64,000 bases of DNA from SZAS-103 sp036496805. Lineage in GTDB: Bacteria > Pseudomonadota > Gammaproteobacteria > Xanthomonadales > Xanthomonadaceae. A model generated the notes under the pieces. The model worked only from the letters and a program-made list of their open reading frames with translations, did not search any database and was not told the DNA's origin. Positions 28,516 through 37,858 of the stretch are shown here, piece after piece (position 1 is the first letter of the stretch; the number at the start of each line of letters is the position of its first letter). The translations under genes were made by a program, and so were the position numbers. Location of the stretch: contig DASXKN010000012.1 in NCBI GenBank assembly GCA_036496805.1, positions 36,313 to 100,312 of the forward strand. The letters are read 5' to 3'.

Positions 28516-30819
28516 ATGCAGGACGACGACCACAAGCCCGAACACCCGGAAGGTGATCACCTCCCGGCGGGCCGCCATCATCCGATCGCGGTGGCGACAC
28601 CGCGCCAGGACCGGCCGCTGGCGCTCGACCTGCGGGAAGCCGAGCGCGCGCCGCCCGATGCGGGCGCGATCGACCTGCGCCACTACTGGCGCATCCTCAT
28701 GCGCCGCAAATGGACGGTGCTGGCCGCGCTGGGCATCGTGTTCTTCACCGTGCTGGTCGCGACCCTGATGCAGACGCCGATCTACCGGGCGACGACGACG
28801 ATCCAGATCGATCGCGACACCCCGCAGGTGCTGCAGGTCGAGGGCATGAACACCAGCAACAGCATGGGTTACGTCGACGACAACTTCTATCCGACCCAGT
28901 ACGAGCTGTTGCGGAGCCTGGCGTTGTCGCAACGCGTGGCGGCGCAACTGCATCTCGCCAGGGACCCCGATTTCCAGCACCTCGGCGCGCCGACGGCGAT
29001 GGCAAGGCTGGCGTCGACGTTCCTGCACCGGGGCAAGGTGCAGGCCAAGGCGACGCTGACCGACGCCGATTCCGCTGCGCTCGGCGGCTACGTCAACGCC
29101 GGCCTCGATATCGAGCCGATCAAGGACACCCGCCTGGTCCTGATCAATTTCGACAGCGCCAGCCCCGATCTCGCGTCGCGCGTCGCCAATGCGGTCGCCG
29201 ACAACTTCATCGCGGCCAACCTCGAGCACAGCTTCAACTCCTCGGCCTACGCGCGGCAGTACCTCGAGCAGCGGCTGGCCCAGCTCAAGCAGAAACTCGA
29301 GGACTCCGAGAAGGAACTGGTCGCGGTCGCGGCGCAGGAAAAGATCTTCACCGGGATCGACGGCAAGGCGACCCTGCCGGCCGAAAACCTCGCCGCCCTC
29401 AATGCCTCGCTGGCCACGGCGCAGGACGCCCGCATCAGCGCGGAGGCGCGCTGGAAGCTGGCATCCTCCACGAGTGGCGAGGCGCTGCCCGGCGACGTGG
29501 CCAACATGGCGGGTGGTTCGATCGTGGCGCAGTTGCGGCAGAATCGTTCCGACCTGATGGCCCAATACCAGGAGAAGCTCGGCACGTACAAGCCGAACTA
29601 CCCGGTGATGCTCGCCCTGAAGGGACGCATCGACGACCTCGACCGCCAGATCGCGACCGAATACGCCAACATCAAGGCCGCCGCAAAGAGCAACTACGAA
29701 TCGGCCAAGGCGCGCGAGGACCTGCTCAAGAGCCAGATGGACCAGCTCAAGGGCCAGGTGCTCGACCAGCAGACCCGCAGCGTGCGTTACGGCACGCTCC
29801 AGCGCGACGTCAACACCAACCAGCAGCTCTACGACGCCTTGCTGCAGCGCTACAAGGAAATCGGCATCGCCGGCGGCGTCACCAGCAACAACATGAGCGT
29901 GGTCGACCGCGCGACCGTGCCGGGCGGCCCGTACAAGCCGAACCTGCGCAACAACCTGATGATGGCCACGTTCTTCGGGCTCCTGCTCGGCGCAGGCCTG
30001 GCGATCTTCTTCGACCACCTCGACGACACCCTCAAGACCGCCGAGGACATCGAGACGCAACTGCGCCTGGCCGTGCTCGGCGTGGTGCCCAGGAGCAGGG
30101 AGCTCTCGCCGCTCGAGGCGCTCAAGGACCAGCGCTCGGGCGTCGCCGAGGCCTATCGGTCGGTGCGCACGGCGCTGCAGTTCTCGACCGATTCGGGCGT
30201 GCCGCGCACCCTGCTGGTCACCAGCGCAACGCCCGCCGAAGGCAAGTCGACGACCGCGATCGCCCTGGCCAGGAACTTCGCGCAGCTTGGCAAGCGCGTC
30301 CTGCTGATCGATGCCGACCTGCGCAACCCGTCGCTGCATCGCTCCCTGGCGATCGACAACGCCACCGGGCTGAGCAACGTGCTCTCGGGCGCGGCCAACC
30401 CGCAGGACGTGATCCGCAACCTGCCCGACGGCAGCCTGCAGGTGATGACCTCGGGTCCGCTGCCCCCGGATCCGGCGGAATTGCTCGCGGGTTCGAAGAT
30501 GCTCTCGCTGCTGACCGTGGCGCTGGCGAAGTACGACCAGGTCGTGCTCGACGGACCGCCGACGATGGGCATCGCCGACGCCGTGATCCTCGCGCATATC
30601 GTCAAGGGCACCCTGCTGATCGTGGAAGCCGGGGGGACGCGTCGCGACGTCGCGCTCGGCGCGCTCAAGCGCCTGACGTCCGCGCGTGCGCACGTACTGG
30701 GTGCGTTGCTCACCAAGTTCGACGCGCGCACCAGTGGCTACTATTACCACTACGATCACTACTACTACGACTACAAGGCCGATGACGGCCAGCCCGCCAA
30801 GCTCGAACAGCAGTCCTGA
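28516..30819 (+). CDS. Chain-length determinant fused to bacterial tyrosine kinase (Wzc/GumC-like)
   Basis: 767-residue inner membrane protein controlling polymer length and export. A first helix lies near residues 70-92 and a long periplasmic coiled-coil region (~95-470) follows. A second helix is near 478-497. The cytoplasmic BY-kinase domain has Walker A around ATPAEGKSTT (~570-580), Walker A' VLLIDADLR and Walker B VVLDGPPTMG (~675-685). The C-terminus carries YYYHYDHYYYDY, eight tyrosines in twelve residues, the expected autophosphorylation cluster. It follows the OPX gene by 21 nt, and the next gene overlaps its end by 38 nt. Confidence 0.94.
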   Translation: MQDDDHKPEHPEGDHLPAGRHHPIAVATPRQDRPLALDLREAERAPPDAGAIDLRHYWRILMRRKWTVLAALGIVFFTVLVATLMQTPIYRATTTIQIDRDTPQVLQVEGMNTSNSMGYVDDNFYPTQYELLRSLALSQRVAAQLHLARDPDFQHLGAPTAMARLASTFLHRGKVQAKATLTDADSAALGGYVNAGLDIEPIKDTRLVLINFDSASPDLASRVANAVADNFIAANLEHSFNSSAYARQYLEQRLAQLKQKLEDSEKELVAVAAQEKIFTGIDGKATLPAENLAALNASLATAQDARISAEARWKLASSTSGEALPGDVANMAGGSIVAQLRQNRSDLMAQYQEKLGTYKPNYPVMLALKGRIDDLDRQIATEYANIKAAAKSNYESAKAREDLLKSQMDQLKGQVLDQQTRSVRYGTLQRDVNTNQQLYDALLQRYKEIGIAGGVTSNNMSVVDRATVPGGPYKPNLRNNLMMATFFGLLLGAGLAIFFDHLDDTLKTAEDIETQLRLAVLGVVPRSRELSPLEALKDQRSGVAEAYRSVRTALQFSTDSGVPRTLLVTSATPAEGKSTTAIALARNFAQLGKRVLLIDADLRNPSLHRSLAIDNATGLSNVLSGAANPQDVIRNLPDGSLQVMTSGPLPPDPAELLAGSKMLSLLTVALAKYDQVVLDGPPTMGIADAVILAHIVKGTLLIVEAGGTRRDVALGALKRLTSARAHVLGALLTKFDARTSGYYYHYDHYYYDYKADDGQPAKLEQQS

Positions 30820-32059
30820 CGCCGAGGGCGCCGATGCCCTCGAGCAGGCGCTCGCATTGCGCTCGGCGCCCACGCGGGCGCGGATGCTGCGCGATCGGCC
30901 GCTGCCGGGATCGGTGCTGCAGCTGATCCGCATCGCCGGCGGCGAACGCGAGGCCCTGGCGTCGGCGTCTGCGCGAAGCGGCGAAGCGGCGCACGGCGTC
31001 GTCGAAGCGGCGGTCCTGTACATCCAGCACGTCCTGTTCCACGACGATGCCGACAGCTACCGGATGCTCGGGGTGAATCCGGATGCCAGCGGCACGACGA
31101 TCAAGGAGCACTACCGCTGGCTGATGCACTGGCTGCATCCGGACCGGCAACGCGAGCGCTGGGAAGGCGCCTATGCCGAACGCGTGAACCGCGCCTGGAA
31201 TTCCCTGAACACGGATCAGCGTCGCCGCGACTACGATTCCCGTAACGCCACGGTGGCTCTCGTGCATGTCGATACATCGTCGGCCATCGACACCCAACCT
31301 GCCTTGCCGCTCGCGGAGCTGGAGCCACAGCGACTCCCGATCCTGTCGCCGCGCGTGACCGGATGGCTGCCGACGATCGTCTTCGCCAGCCTGCTCGTGC
31401 TCGCCGCAGGCGTGATGATCGCCTCTTACCGCGAGCGCCTCGCCGAGCAGGCCGATGCGCGATCCGCGGCGACCCGGCTCGACGCCGCCCTCGCGGAAAG
31501 CGACAGCGCCCAGAAGGCGGCGATCCGCAAGCGGATCGCGTTCGAGGAGCATGTCGTCTCGCTGGCCAGGACCGATGGCGAACCGCCGGGACCGTCATCG
31601 GCCGTGCGCGCCCGGCCGGAGGCCGTCGCGAATGCCGGCGACCCGCAGACCGGAATCGCCGCAACGACCGGCTCACCGGCCATTGGCTCGCCGGCTGCGA
31701 CCGCCAATGCGCCAGCCGCGCTCTCCCACGACTTCGTCGCTGCCTACAACCGGGGCGATCTCGTGCAACTGCTGCAACTGTTCACGCCCGATGCCGTCGA
31801 CGAGCACGGCGGCATCGCCGCCATCTCGTCCGACTACGGCCGCCTTTTCGACGGTACTTCCTCGCGCGAACTGGACCTGGACGGATTGCACTGGACGGTC
31901 GCGGCCGACCGGATCGTCGGCAGCGGCGAATTCGCCGCGCGCATCCGCAGGCGCGACGAGGCTTCCGACCGGCAACTGCGCGGACGAATGGAAATCGATG
32001 CGGTGTTGGTCGAAGGCCGCTGGAAGATCCGGCGGATCGCGGGCGGCGAGGGCGAATGA
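30782..32059 (+). CDS. Membrane-anchored J-domain protein with NTF2/SnoaL-like C-terminus
   Basis: 425 residues. A J-domain (~90-155) with the intact HPD motif at 119-121 (LMHWLHPDRQRER) should stimulate a DnaK/Hsp70 partner. One transmembrane helix follows (~195-215, WLPTIVFASLLVLAAG). After a short coiled segment and an Ala/Pro-rich linker, residues ~314-425 look like an NTF2/SnoaL-type domain (LSHDFVAAYNRGDLVQLLQL). That gives a cytoplasmic J-domain and probably a periplasmic C-terminus. The start ATG 30782 overlaps the kinase gene and lies in the last codons of its tyrosine-rich tail region. Its function in polysaccharide assembly is unknown. Confidence 0.75.
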   Translation: MTASPPSSNSSPDAEGADALEQALALRSAPTRARMLRDRPLPGSVLQLIRIAGGEREALASASARSGEAAHGVVEAAVLYIQHVLFHDDADSYRMLGVNPDASGTTIKEHYRWLMHWLHPDRQRERWEGAYAERVNRAWNSLNTDQRRRDYDSRNATVALVHVDTSSAIDTQPALPLAELEPQRLPILSPRVTGWLPTIVFASLLVLAAGVMIASYRERLAEQADARSAATRLDAALAESDSAQKAAIRKRIAFEEHVVSLARTDGEPPGPSSAVRARPEAVANAGDPQTGIAATTGSPAIGSPAATANAPAALSHDFVAAYNRGDLVQLLQLFTPDAVDEHGGIAAISSDYGRLFDGTSSRELDLDGLHWTVAADRIVGSGEFAARIRRRDEASDRQLRGRMEIDAVLVEGRWKIRRIAGGEGE

Positions 32060-33480
32060 ATTTCTCCTTGGGCCGCAACGGGACCGATTCGCAGCGCGAC
32101 GATCGCGACCGGCCCGAAGGCAACGGACGTCCGGAGCGCGGGCCATCCCGTCGCGGCACACGCGGCACGTCGTGGTGGATCGCCCTGATCGCCTTGCAGT
32201 CGCTGGCGTTGTTCGCGGGCTGGCGGGTGTTGACGCTGGGCCTGGCCGCGGCAGCGGTCGACTCGGACCCACGGGCAGCGCTGTACTGGCGTCCGGGCGA
32301 TCGCGAAGCCCTGCTGGACGCTTCGGACGAAATGCTGCGCAAGCGCGATGTCGCCATGGCGGCTGCGCTGGCCAGGCGGGCGATGATCGCCGATCCGCTC
32401 GACGGCAGGCCATACCGGAACCTCGCCTACATCGCCGATGCCGCCGGCGATCGCGCGCGTGCGAAGGCCCTGTTCGGGATCGCCAAACGCCGCTCGCCGC
32501 GCGATGTGCCCACCCGCGACAAGCTCCTCGAATACGCGGTGAAGGACGAGGACTATCCCGCGGTGTTCCGGCTGGTCGATTTCCAGATGCGCATCCAGCC
32601 GCAGTCGATCGCGACCTACGCAGGCGGGCTGGTCGCCATCGCGCAGGACCCGAAGGCCTTGAAGCTGCTGTCAGGATTGCTGGCCAAGCGGCCGCCATGG
32701 CGCGAATACTTCCTCGGAGCGGTGGCCGACCTGGATACCGACCCGGAGGCGATCGACAGCCTGTTCGCCAGCCGTGGCAGCGACGAACCGCTGCGCGGAG
32801 GCGGCACCGAGGCCGATCTGTTGCTGCAACGGCAGATGCGCGACGCGCGCTGGAGCAACGCCTACATCACCTGGATCGGAACCCTGACGAAGGCGCAACG
32901 TTCGGCACTGGGGAATATCTATGACGGCGATTTCAGGTTCCAGCCGTCCGGCCGCGGCTTCGACTGGCAACTGCCTGCGGACGGGACGGGCTACGACGTG
33001 GTGGTCGGGTCTGCCGGCAAGCCGGTCAACCGGAACGTGCTGGAAGTCAGTTTCGATGGCCTGCCGCTCGACTACAGGCCCGTGAGGCAACGGCTCATCC
33101 TCGGCCCCGGGCGCTACCGGTTCGCTGGCATGGGCCTTGCGACCGGCTTGAGCGGAGACGGCATGTACTGGGACATCGCCTGCGAGGACGGGCAGCAGCG
33201 GCCGTTGATGCAGACCAAAGCCTTCGTCGGGGACATGCCATGGCAGCCCTTTGCTACGGAGTTCGAGGTGCCCGCCGAAGCCTGTCCCACCCAGTGGCTG
33301 CAACTCGACCTCGCCCTCGGTCGCCTCGAGCCGCAGCCCATGGAGGGGAGCGCCGTGTTTTCCGGCGTGACGATCTCGCGCACGGGCGATGCGGCTCCGG
33401 CATCGGTGTTCAATGGTCGTGTCGGGGGCGATACACAGCTTTCCTCCGCGAACGGGAAACCTCCCGCGCGCTTGCAATGA
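32056..33480 (+). CDS. Membrane protein with TPR-like helices and C-terminal beta-sandwich, unknown function
   Basis: 474 residues. A charged cytoplasmic N-terminus is followed by one helix (~39-60, WWIALIALQSLALFAGW). Residues ~75-200 have TPR-like helical pairs (LARRAMIADPLDGRPYRNLA). The C-terminal ~180 residues are rich in beta-strand patterns, such as FRFQPSGRGFDWQLP and LGPGRYRFAGMG. These suggest a carbohydrate-binding-type sandwich, which is inference. Its start overlaps the J-domain gene by ATGA, so the two proteins are made together and may act in one complex. Confidence 0.65.
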   Translation: MNFSLGRNGTDSQRDDRDRPEGNGRPERGPSRRGTRGTSWWIALIALQSLALFAGWRVLTLGLAAAAVDSDPRAALYWRPGDREALLDASDEMLRKRDVAMAAALARRAMIADPLDGRPYRNLAYIADAAGDRARAKALFGIAKRRSPRDVPTRDKLLEYAVKDEDYPAVFRLVDFQMRIQPQSIATYAGGLVAIAQDPKALKLLSGLLAKRPPWREYFLGAVADLDTDPEAIDSLFASRGSDEPLRGGGTEADLLLQRQMRDARWSNAYITWIGTLTKAQRSALGNIYDGDFRFQPSGRGFDWQLPADGTGYDVVVGSAGKPVNRNVLEVSFDGLPLDYRPVRQRLILGPGRYRFAGMGLATGLSGDGMYWDIACEDGQQRPLMQTKAFVGDMPWQPFATEFEVPAEACPTQWLQLDLALGRLEPQPMEGSAVFSGVTISRTGDAAPASVFNGRVGGDTQLSSANGKPPARLQ

Positions 33481-33540
33481 TCGCCCCAGGACGGTAACTT
33501 GCCATTGGAATACAAAGGCTTGGCGAACGCGAAACCCGGC

Positions 33541-34065
33541 ATGGTGCGGATGAATCTCCTCGTTGCTGCCTTCCTGGCCGGCTTGTTGCCGGCCGCCGCG
33601 ATGGCGGCCCAGGCTCAGGCGCAACCCGATCCTTCGGCGCCGAACGTGCTGAATGTCGAGAGGGGCAAGGTCTGGTTCAATCGCGGACCGCACGCCGTCG
33701 TGGTGAAGAAGGACGAGCCGATGGCCGTCCTGCCGGGCGATCGCATGATGCTGCTACACGACAGCAGGGCGTTCGTGACCTGGAACGACGGCAAGAAGAC
33801 CAAGCTGTATTCGTGCGACCTGTTCATCGTCGGCGCGCCTTCCGCGGATGCGGGTGACAAACTCCCGGATGCGGGCGAGAAGAATTCCGTAGTCCGCATC
33901 GATGCCATGTACCGGCACAAGGTGGGTTACTACGTGGGCGACGACGACAGCGGCGACCGTTGTTTCGCGCCCTGGATCTGGTTCCCCGGTGCGGCGGTGA
34001 TCGGCGCGATGTTGCTGCCCGGACCCGAGCATTCCTCGCGTGGCGTGCCGATCAGCAGTCCGTGA
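33541..34065 (+). CDS. Exported FecR-like domain protein
   Basis: 174 residues with a signal peptide (MVRMNLLVAAFLAGLLPAAA, cleavage after AMA). The segment VERGKVWFNRG ... VLPGDRMMLLHDSRAFVTW resembles the FecR-like beta domain often seen in exported proteins of polysaccharide loci. A hydrophobic stretch near residues 143-160 (APWIWFPGAAVIGAMLL) could be a C-terminal membrane anchor. The ATG at 33541 is chosen over a TTG at 33499, since it gives a clean signal peptide. Role unknown. Confidence 0.6.
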   Translation: MVRMNLLVAAFLAGLLPAAAMAAQAQAQPDPSAPNVLNVERGKVWFNRGPHAVVVKKDEPMAVLPGDRMMLLHDSRAFVTWNDGKKTKLYSCDLFIVGAPSADAGDKLPDAGEKNSVVRIDAMYRHKVGYYVGDDDSGDRCFAPWIWFPGAAVIGAMLLPGPEHSSRGVPISSP

Positions 34066-34090
34066 CCGCTCCCGGTCGCGATACGACACC

Positions 34091-34111
34091 AGGCCGCGCT
34101 CGACGCGGCCT
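34091..34111 (+). terminator. Hairpin in the gap before the ligase gene
   Basis: A perfect 8-bp stem AGGCCGCG/CGCGGCCT with loop CTCGA, followed by GCGCATTTCT. There is no long T-run, so it is at best a weak attenuator within the 81-nt gap. Confidence 0.35.
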
Positions 34112-34146
34112 GCGCATTTCTGATGCCATGAAGAACCGGTTTGCGC

Positions 34147-35679
34147 ATGTCTGAGCGCGTCGACGGAATCGAAGGCGGGCCGGATACCGGATCCGGTCGT
34201 CGTCGGCGTTCGCGCAGACGGCGCGATCGCGCCCCGGAGCGCGTAACCGCCATGCGCGACGACACGGTGGGGGTGCGGCCGGCCACGTTCGTCCTCGCCT
34301 GCCTGGCGCTGGTTGCCGCCTTGCTGCTTGGCGGCAGCGGCGGATCGTTCGGCGATGCCATCGTGCAACTGCTCGCGCTCCAGTTGATCGTGCTGGCTGC
34401 GATGGAATGGATGCGCAACGAAATGCACGGGCCTGACCGGCTCGCACTCGCCGTGATGTGCGGGATCGTGGCGCTCGCTGTCGTGCAGCTCGTGCCGATG
34501 CCGATCGCGTGGTGGGCCACGTTGTCGGGCCGCGCCGAACTGCTGGGCCAGATGCGCAGTGCGGGCGTTGCACCGGCGTGGGCTCCGCTGAGTCTCGATC
34601 CGGGGGCGACCGAACGCGCCCTGTCGTGGACCTTGCCGGCCATCGCCCTGTTCCTCGCCGTGCGCTGGACGTCGAGGCGGCAGAGGATGATCCTGCTGGC
34701 CTTGTTGTTCGCTGGCGCGCTCGGCCTGCTGATGCTCGGGGTGACCTTCCATTCCGTGACCGGTAAGGATGCGATCGCTGCCGCCGGCGTTGCGCTCGCG
34801 CAGCCGCGATTCGACCTGGGTCTGCTGGGTGGCGACCCCGGGCAGGGACTCGCACTGGCCGACCTGTTCACGAACCGCAACCACTTTGCGACCCTGCTGG
34901 CCATGACCATCCCGCTGGTCGTGGCGGTGGGCCTGTCGCTCTGGATCGAGCGCAGGAGGATCGGCTCGAAGGCCTGGATTCCATGGGCCGTGATGCTGGC
35001 CCTGGTCGTGCTCGGCCTGCTGGTCGGCATGCTGGAAACCCGTTCCCGGGCAGCGCTGGTGCTCGGCGGACTGTCGTTGCTCGGCAGCATGGCCCTGCTG
35101 TGGCAGATGCGCCTGAGCCGGGTGCTGGTCGCCTGCCTCGCATCGGGTTCGCTGGTGGTTGCGGTGCTGGCGCTGTGGTTCTCCGCATCGGACACCCTTC
35201 GCCGCTTCGACCACAGTCCGGCGACGGACATGCGCTGGCAGATCCACGCGACCACCTTGCAGGCCGCGCATCGGTTCGGACCGATGGGCAGCGGCCTGGG
35301 CACCTTCGTGGAGGCCTACGAAGCGGCCGCGCAGGAAAGCGACGACGGTCCGGAATACATCAACCGCGCGCATGGCGACTACCACGAGTTGTGGCTGGAG
35401 ACCGGCGTCCCGGGTGTGGCGCTGATGGCGCTTTTCGCGTCCTGGTTCGCGTGGTCGGCGTGGCGCGCCTGGAAACGCGAAGGCCAGCCGCTGGGCGCCG
35501 CGCTGGTACCGCGAGCGGCCACGGTATCGATCCTGCTCGTGCTCATGCACAGCTACCTGGATTACCCGTTGCGCAAGACCGCGATCCTCGCGGTGTTCGG
35601 ACTCGTCTGCGCCTTGCTGTCGTTCGCTTCGTCCGGCGATGTCGAAAAACCGGGCGCGGCGGAGCGCGCGATTCCATAA
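34147..35679 (+). CDS. O-antigen ligase/polymerase family protein
   Basis: 510-residue inner membrane protein with about 12 helices and a large periplasmic loop. That loop carries the Wzy_C-type segment FGPMGSGLGTFVEAYEAA and HGDYHELWLETGVPG. Such proteins either ligate polymer to lipid A-core or polymerise repeat units; the sequence does not decide which. The first ~37 residues are very basic and cytoplasmic. The ATG at 34147 is used rather than TTG at 34141. Confidence 0.85.
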   Translation: MSERVDGIEGGPDTGSGRRRRSRRRRDRAPERVTAMRDDTVGVRPATFVLACLALVAALLLGGSGGSFGDAIVQLLALQLIVLAAMEWMRNEMHGPDRLALAVMCGIVALAVVQLVPMPIAWWATLSGRAELLGQMRSAGVAPAWAPLSLDPGATERALSWTLPAIALFLAVRWTSRRQRMILLALLFAGALGLLMLGVTFHSVTGKDAIAAAGVALAQPRFDLGLLGGDPGQGLALADLFTNRNHFATLLAMTIPLVVAVGLSLWIERRRIGSKAWIPWAVMLALVVLGLLVGMLETRSRAALVLGGLSLLGSMALLWQMRLSRVLVACLASGSLVVAVLALWFSASDTLRRFDHSPATDMRWQIHATTLQAAHRFGPMGSGLGTFVEAYEAAAQESDDGPEYINRAHGDYHELWLETGVPGVALMALFASWFAWSAWRAWKREGQPLGAALVPRAATVSILLVLMHSYLDYPLRKTAILAVFGLVCALLSFASSGDVEKPGAAERAIP

Positions 35680-35731
35680 GCCGCCGATATCGGCGATCAT
35701 GCAGCGTGAGCCAACAAGGGCTGCGCGCGGC

Positions 35732-37009
35732 ATGCTTGAACTGGACGGCAGCAACATCGGCATCGTCGGGCTGGGTTACGTCGGGCTTCCGCTGGCGATC
35801 GAATTCGGCAAGCGCTACGCGACGCTCGGCTTCGACATCGACCAGGCGCGGGTCGCCGAACTGGGCGAGGGCAGGGACCACACCCTCGAGGTTTCCGCCG
35901 ACGAATTCGCGGCCGCGCAACGCTTGCGTTTCACCCACGCGCTGGAAGACCTGCGCGCCTGCAACGTCTTCATCGTGACCGTGCCCACGCCGATCGACGC
36001 CGCCAAGCGTCCCGATCTCGCGCCGCTGGCCGGCGCGAGCGAAGCGCTCGGTCGCGTGCTCAAGCGCGGCGACGTCGTCGTTTACGAATCGACCGTCTAC
36101 CCGGGCTGCACCGAGGAAACCTGCGTCCCGATCCTCGAGCGCGTCTCCGGCCTCCGGTTCAACGTCGACTTCTTCGTTGGCTACAGCCCGGAACGCGTCA
36201 ATCCGGGCGACAGGGAACACCGCGTCACTTCGATCCTGAAAGTCACGTCCGGCTCGACGCCGGAAGCCGCCGATTTCGTCGACCGTCTCTACGCCTCGAT
36301 CATCGTCGCCGGCACCCACCGCGCCAGCAGCATCAAGGTCGCCGAAGCGGCCAAGGTGATCGAGAACACCCAGCGCGATCTCAACATCGCCCTGGTCAAC
36401 GATCTCGCGATCCTGTTCAACAAGCTCGGCATCGACACCCTCGAGGTGCTGCAGGCCGCCGGCACCAAGTGGAATTTCCTGCCGTTCCGCCCCGGCCTCG
36501 TCGGCGGCCACTGCATCGGCGTCGATCCGTACTACCTGACCCACAAGGCGCAGGAAGTCGGCCACCACCCCGACGTCATCCTCGCCGGCCGCCGCACCAA
36601 CGATGGCATGGGCGCCTACGTCGCCGACCAGGTGATCAAGCTGATGGTGCGCAAGGGCATCAACCCGGTGAACGCGCGCGTGCTCGTGCTCGGGCTGGCA
36701 TTCAAGGAAAACTGCCCGGACCTGCGCAATACCCGGGTGGTGGACATCGTTTCCGCGCTGCACGGTTACAGCGTCGCTGTGGACGTGCACGATCCCTGGG
36801 TGGACGCGGCCGATGCGCGGCGCGAATACGGTTTCTCGCTGACCGACGACCCGGTAGCCGGCAGTTACGATGCGATCGTCGTCGCCGTCGGCCACCGCCA
36901 GTTTGCCGCGCTCGGCGCGCAGGGCATCCGCGCGCTGGGCAAGCCGGTATCGGTGGTGTACGACGTGAAGTACGTGCTGCCGCGCGATGCGGTGGACGGA
37001 CGGCTCTGA
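35732..37009 (+). CDS. UDP-N-acetylhexosamine 6-dehydrogenase (WbpA/TviB-like)
   Basis: 425-residue NAD-dependent enzyme oxidising UDP-HexNAc to the uronic acid. The Rossmann motif GLGYVGLPLA lies near residues 12-21. The YESTVYPGCTEE segment contributes the active site, and the central domain shows EAAKVIENTQRDLNIAL and the catalytic-cysteine region GLVGGHCIGVDPYYLT. Sequence style matches UDP-GalNAc/GlcNAc dehydrogenases more than UDP-glucose dehydrogenase. Start 35732 (MLELDGSNIGIVG) matches family N-termini; ATG 35699 is the alternative. Confidence 0.88.
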   Translation: MLELDGSNIGIVGLGYVGLPLAIEFGKRYATLGFDIDQARVAELGEGRDHTLEVSADEFAAAQRLRFTHALEDLRACNVFIVTVPTPIDAAKRPDLAPLAGASEALGRVLKRGDVVVYESTVYPGCTEETCVPILERVSGLRFNVDFFVGYSPERVNPGDREHRVTSILKVTSGSTPEAADFVDRLYASIIVAGTHRASSIKVAEAAKVIENTQRDLNIALVNDLAILFNKLGIDTLEVLQAAGTKWNFLPFRPGLVGGHCIGVDPYYLTHKAQEVGHHPDVILAGRRTNDGMGAYVADQVIKLMVRKGINPVNARVLVLGLAFKENCPDLRNTRVVDIVSALHGYSVAVDVHDPWVDAADARREYGFSLTDDPVAGSYDAIVVAVGHRQFAALGAQGIRALGKPVSVVYDVKYVLPRDAVDGRL

Positions 37010-37024
37010 CGGACGCAAGCCGCG

Positions 37025-37858
37025 ATGGTCGCCGGCAAGAACGCGGACCCGAAGACGATCGACAGCTTCGGCGACGAATGGCAGCGGTTCGACCAGGCTG
37101 GCATGCCCGAAGCGGAAGCGCGCGCGATCTTCGAGCGCTACTTCGCGATCTTCCCGTGGGAACGCCTGCCCGAGGACGCCAGCGGTTTCGACATGGGTTG
37201 CGGCTCGGGGCGATGGGCGAGGTTCGTCGCGCCGCGGGTGGCGACGCTCCACTGCATCGATCCATCGGCGGCCCTGGACGTGGCCGAAAAAAACCTCGCC
37301 GGATGCCGGAACGTGGTCTTCCACGAAGCCGGCGTCGACGACGACTGCCTGCCTGAAGGCAGCCAGGACTTCGGCTATTCGCTCGGCGTCCTCCACCACA
37401 TTCCCGACACGCAGGCCGCGCTCGGCCGTTGCGCGAGGATGCTCAAGCCGGGGGCTCCGTTCCTGCTGTACCTGTATTATGCGTTCGACAATCGCGGCCG
37501 GGCGTTCCGCATGTTGTGGTCGTTTTCCAACGTGGGAAGAAAGGTCGTGTCGGTCCTGCCGGCGCCGGTCAAGCGCGTGGTCACGGACGCGATCGCGCTG
37601 GCGGTCTACTGGCCGGTGGCGAGGTCGAGCCTGCTGCTGGAGAAGCTCGGCATGAAGGTCGCTTCGCTGCCGCTGTCGTTCTACCGCAACCGCAGCTTCT
37701 ACACGATGCGGACCGATGCCAGGGATCGGTTCGGCACGCCGCTGGAACAGCGGTTCACCCGGTCGGAGATCGAGACGATGATGCGCAACGCGGGACTGGA
37801 CGCGATCAGGTTCTCCAGTTCGGAACCGTACTGGTGCGCCGTGGGCATCAAGCGATGA
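37025..37858 (+). CDS. Class I SAM-dependent methyltransferase
   Basis: 277 residues. The SAM-binding motif FDMGCGSGRWARFV lies near residues 55-68, followed by LHCIDPS and the post-I motif SLGVLHHIPDTQAAL. A C-terminal extension of ~120 residues with a hydrophobic patch follows. Its location among sugar genes suggests methylation of a glycan or precursor; the acceptor is unknown. It overlaps the next gene by ATGA. Confidence 0.85.
   Translation: MVAGKNADPKTIDSFGDEWQRFDQAGMPEAEARAIFERYFAIFPWERLPEDASGFDMGCGSGRWARFVAPRVATLHCIDPSAALDVAEKNLAGCRNVVFHEAGVDDDCLPEGSQDFGYSLGVLHHIPDTQAALGRCARMLKPGAPFLLYLYYAFDNRGRAFRMLWSFSNVGRKVVSVLPAPVKRVVTDAIALAVYWPVARSSLLLEKLGMKVASLPLSFYRNRSFYTMRTDARDRFGTPLEQRFTRSEIETMMRNAGLDAIRFSSSEPYWCAVGIKR

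Noticed and set aside
27817..31023. A 1068-codon minus-strand open frame
   Set aside because: It runs antisense to the well-supported export lipoprotein and kinase genes, with an unnatural composition and no recognisable domain.
33499..33540. TTG start extending the FecR-like protein by 14 residues
   Set aside because: The ATG at 33541 yields a standard signal peptide, and the extra residues would disturb it.
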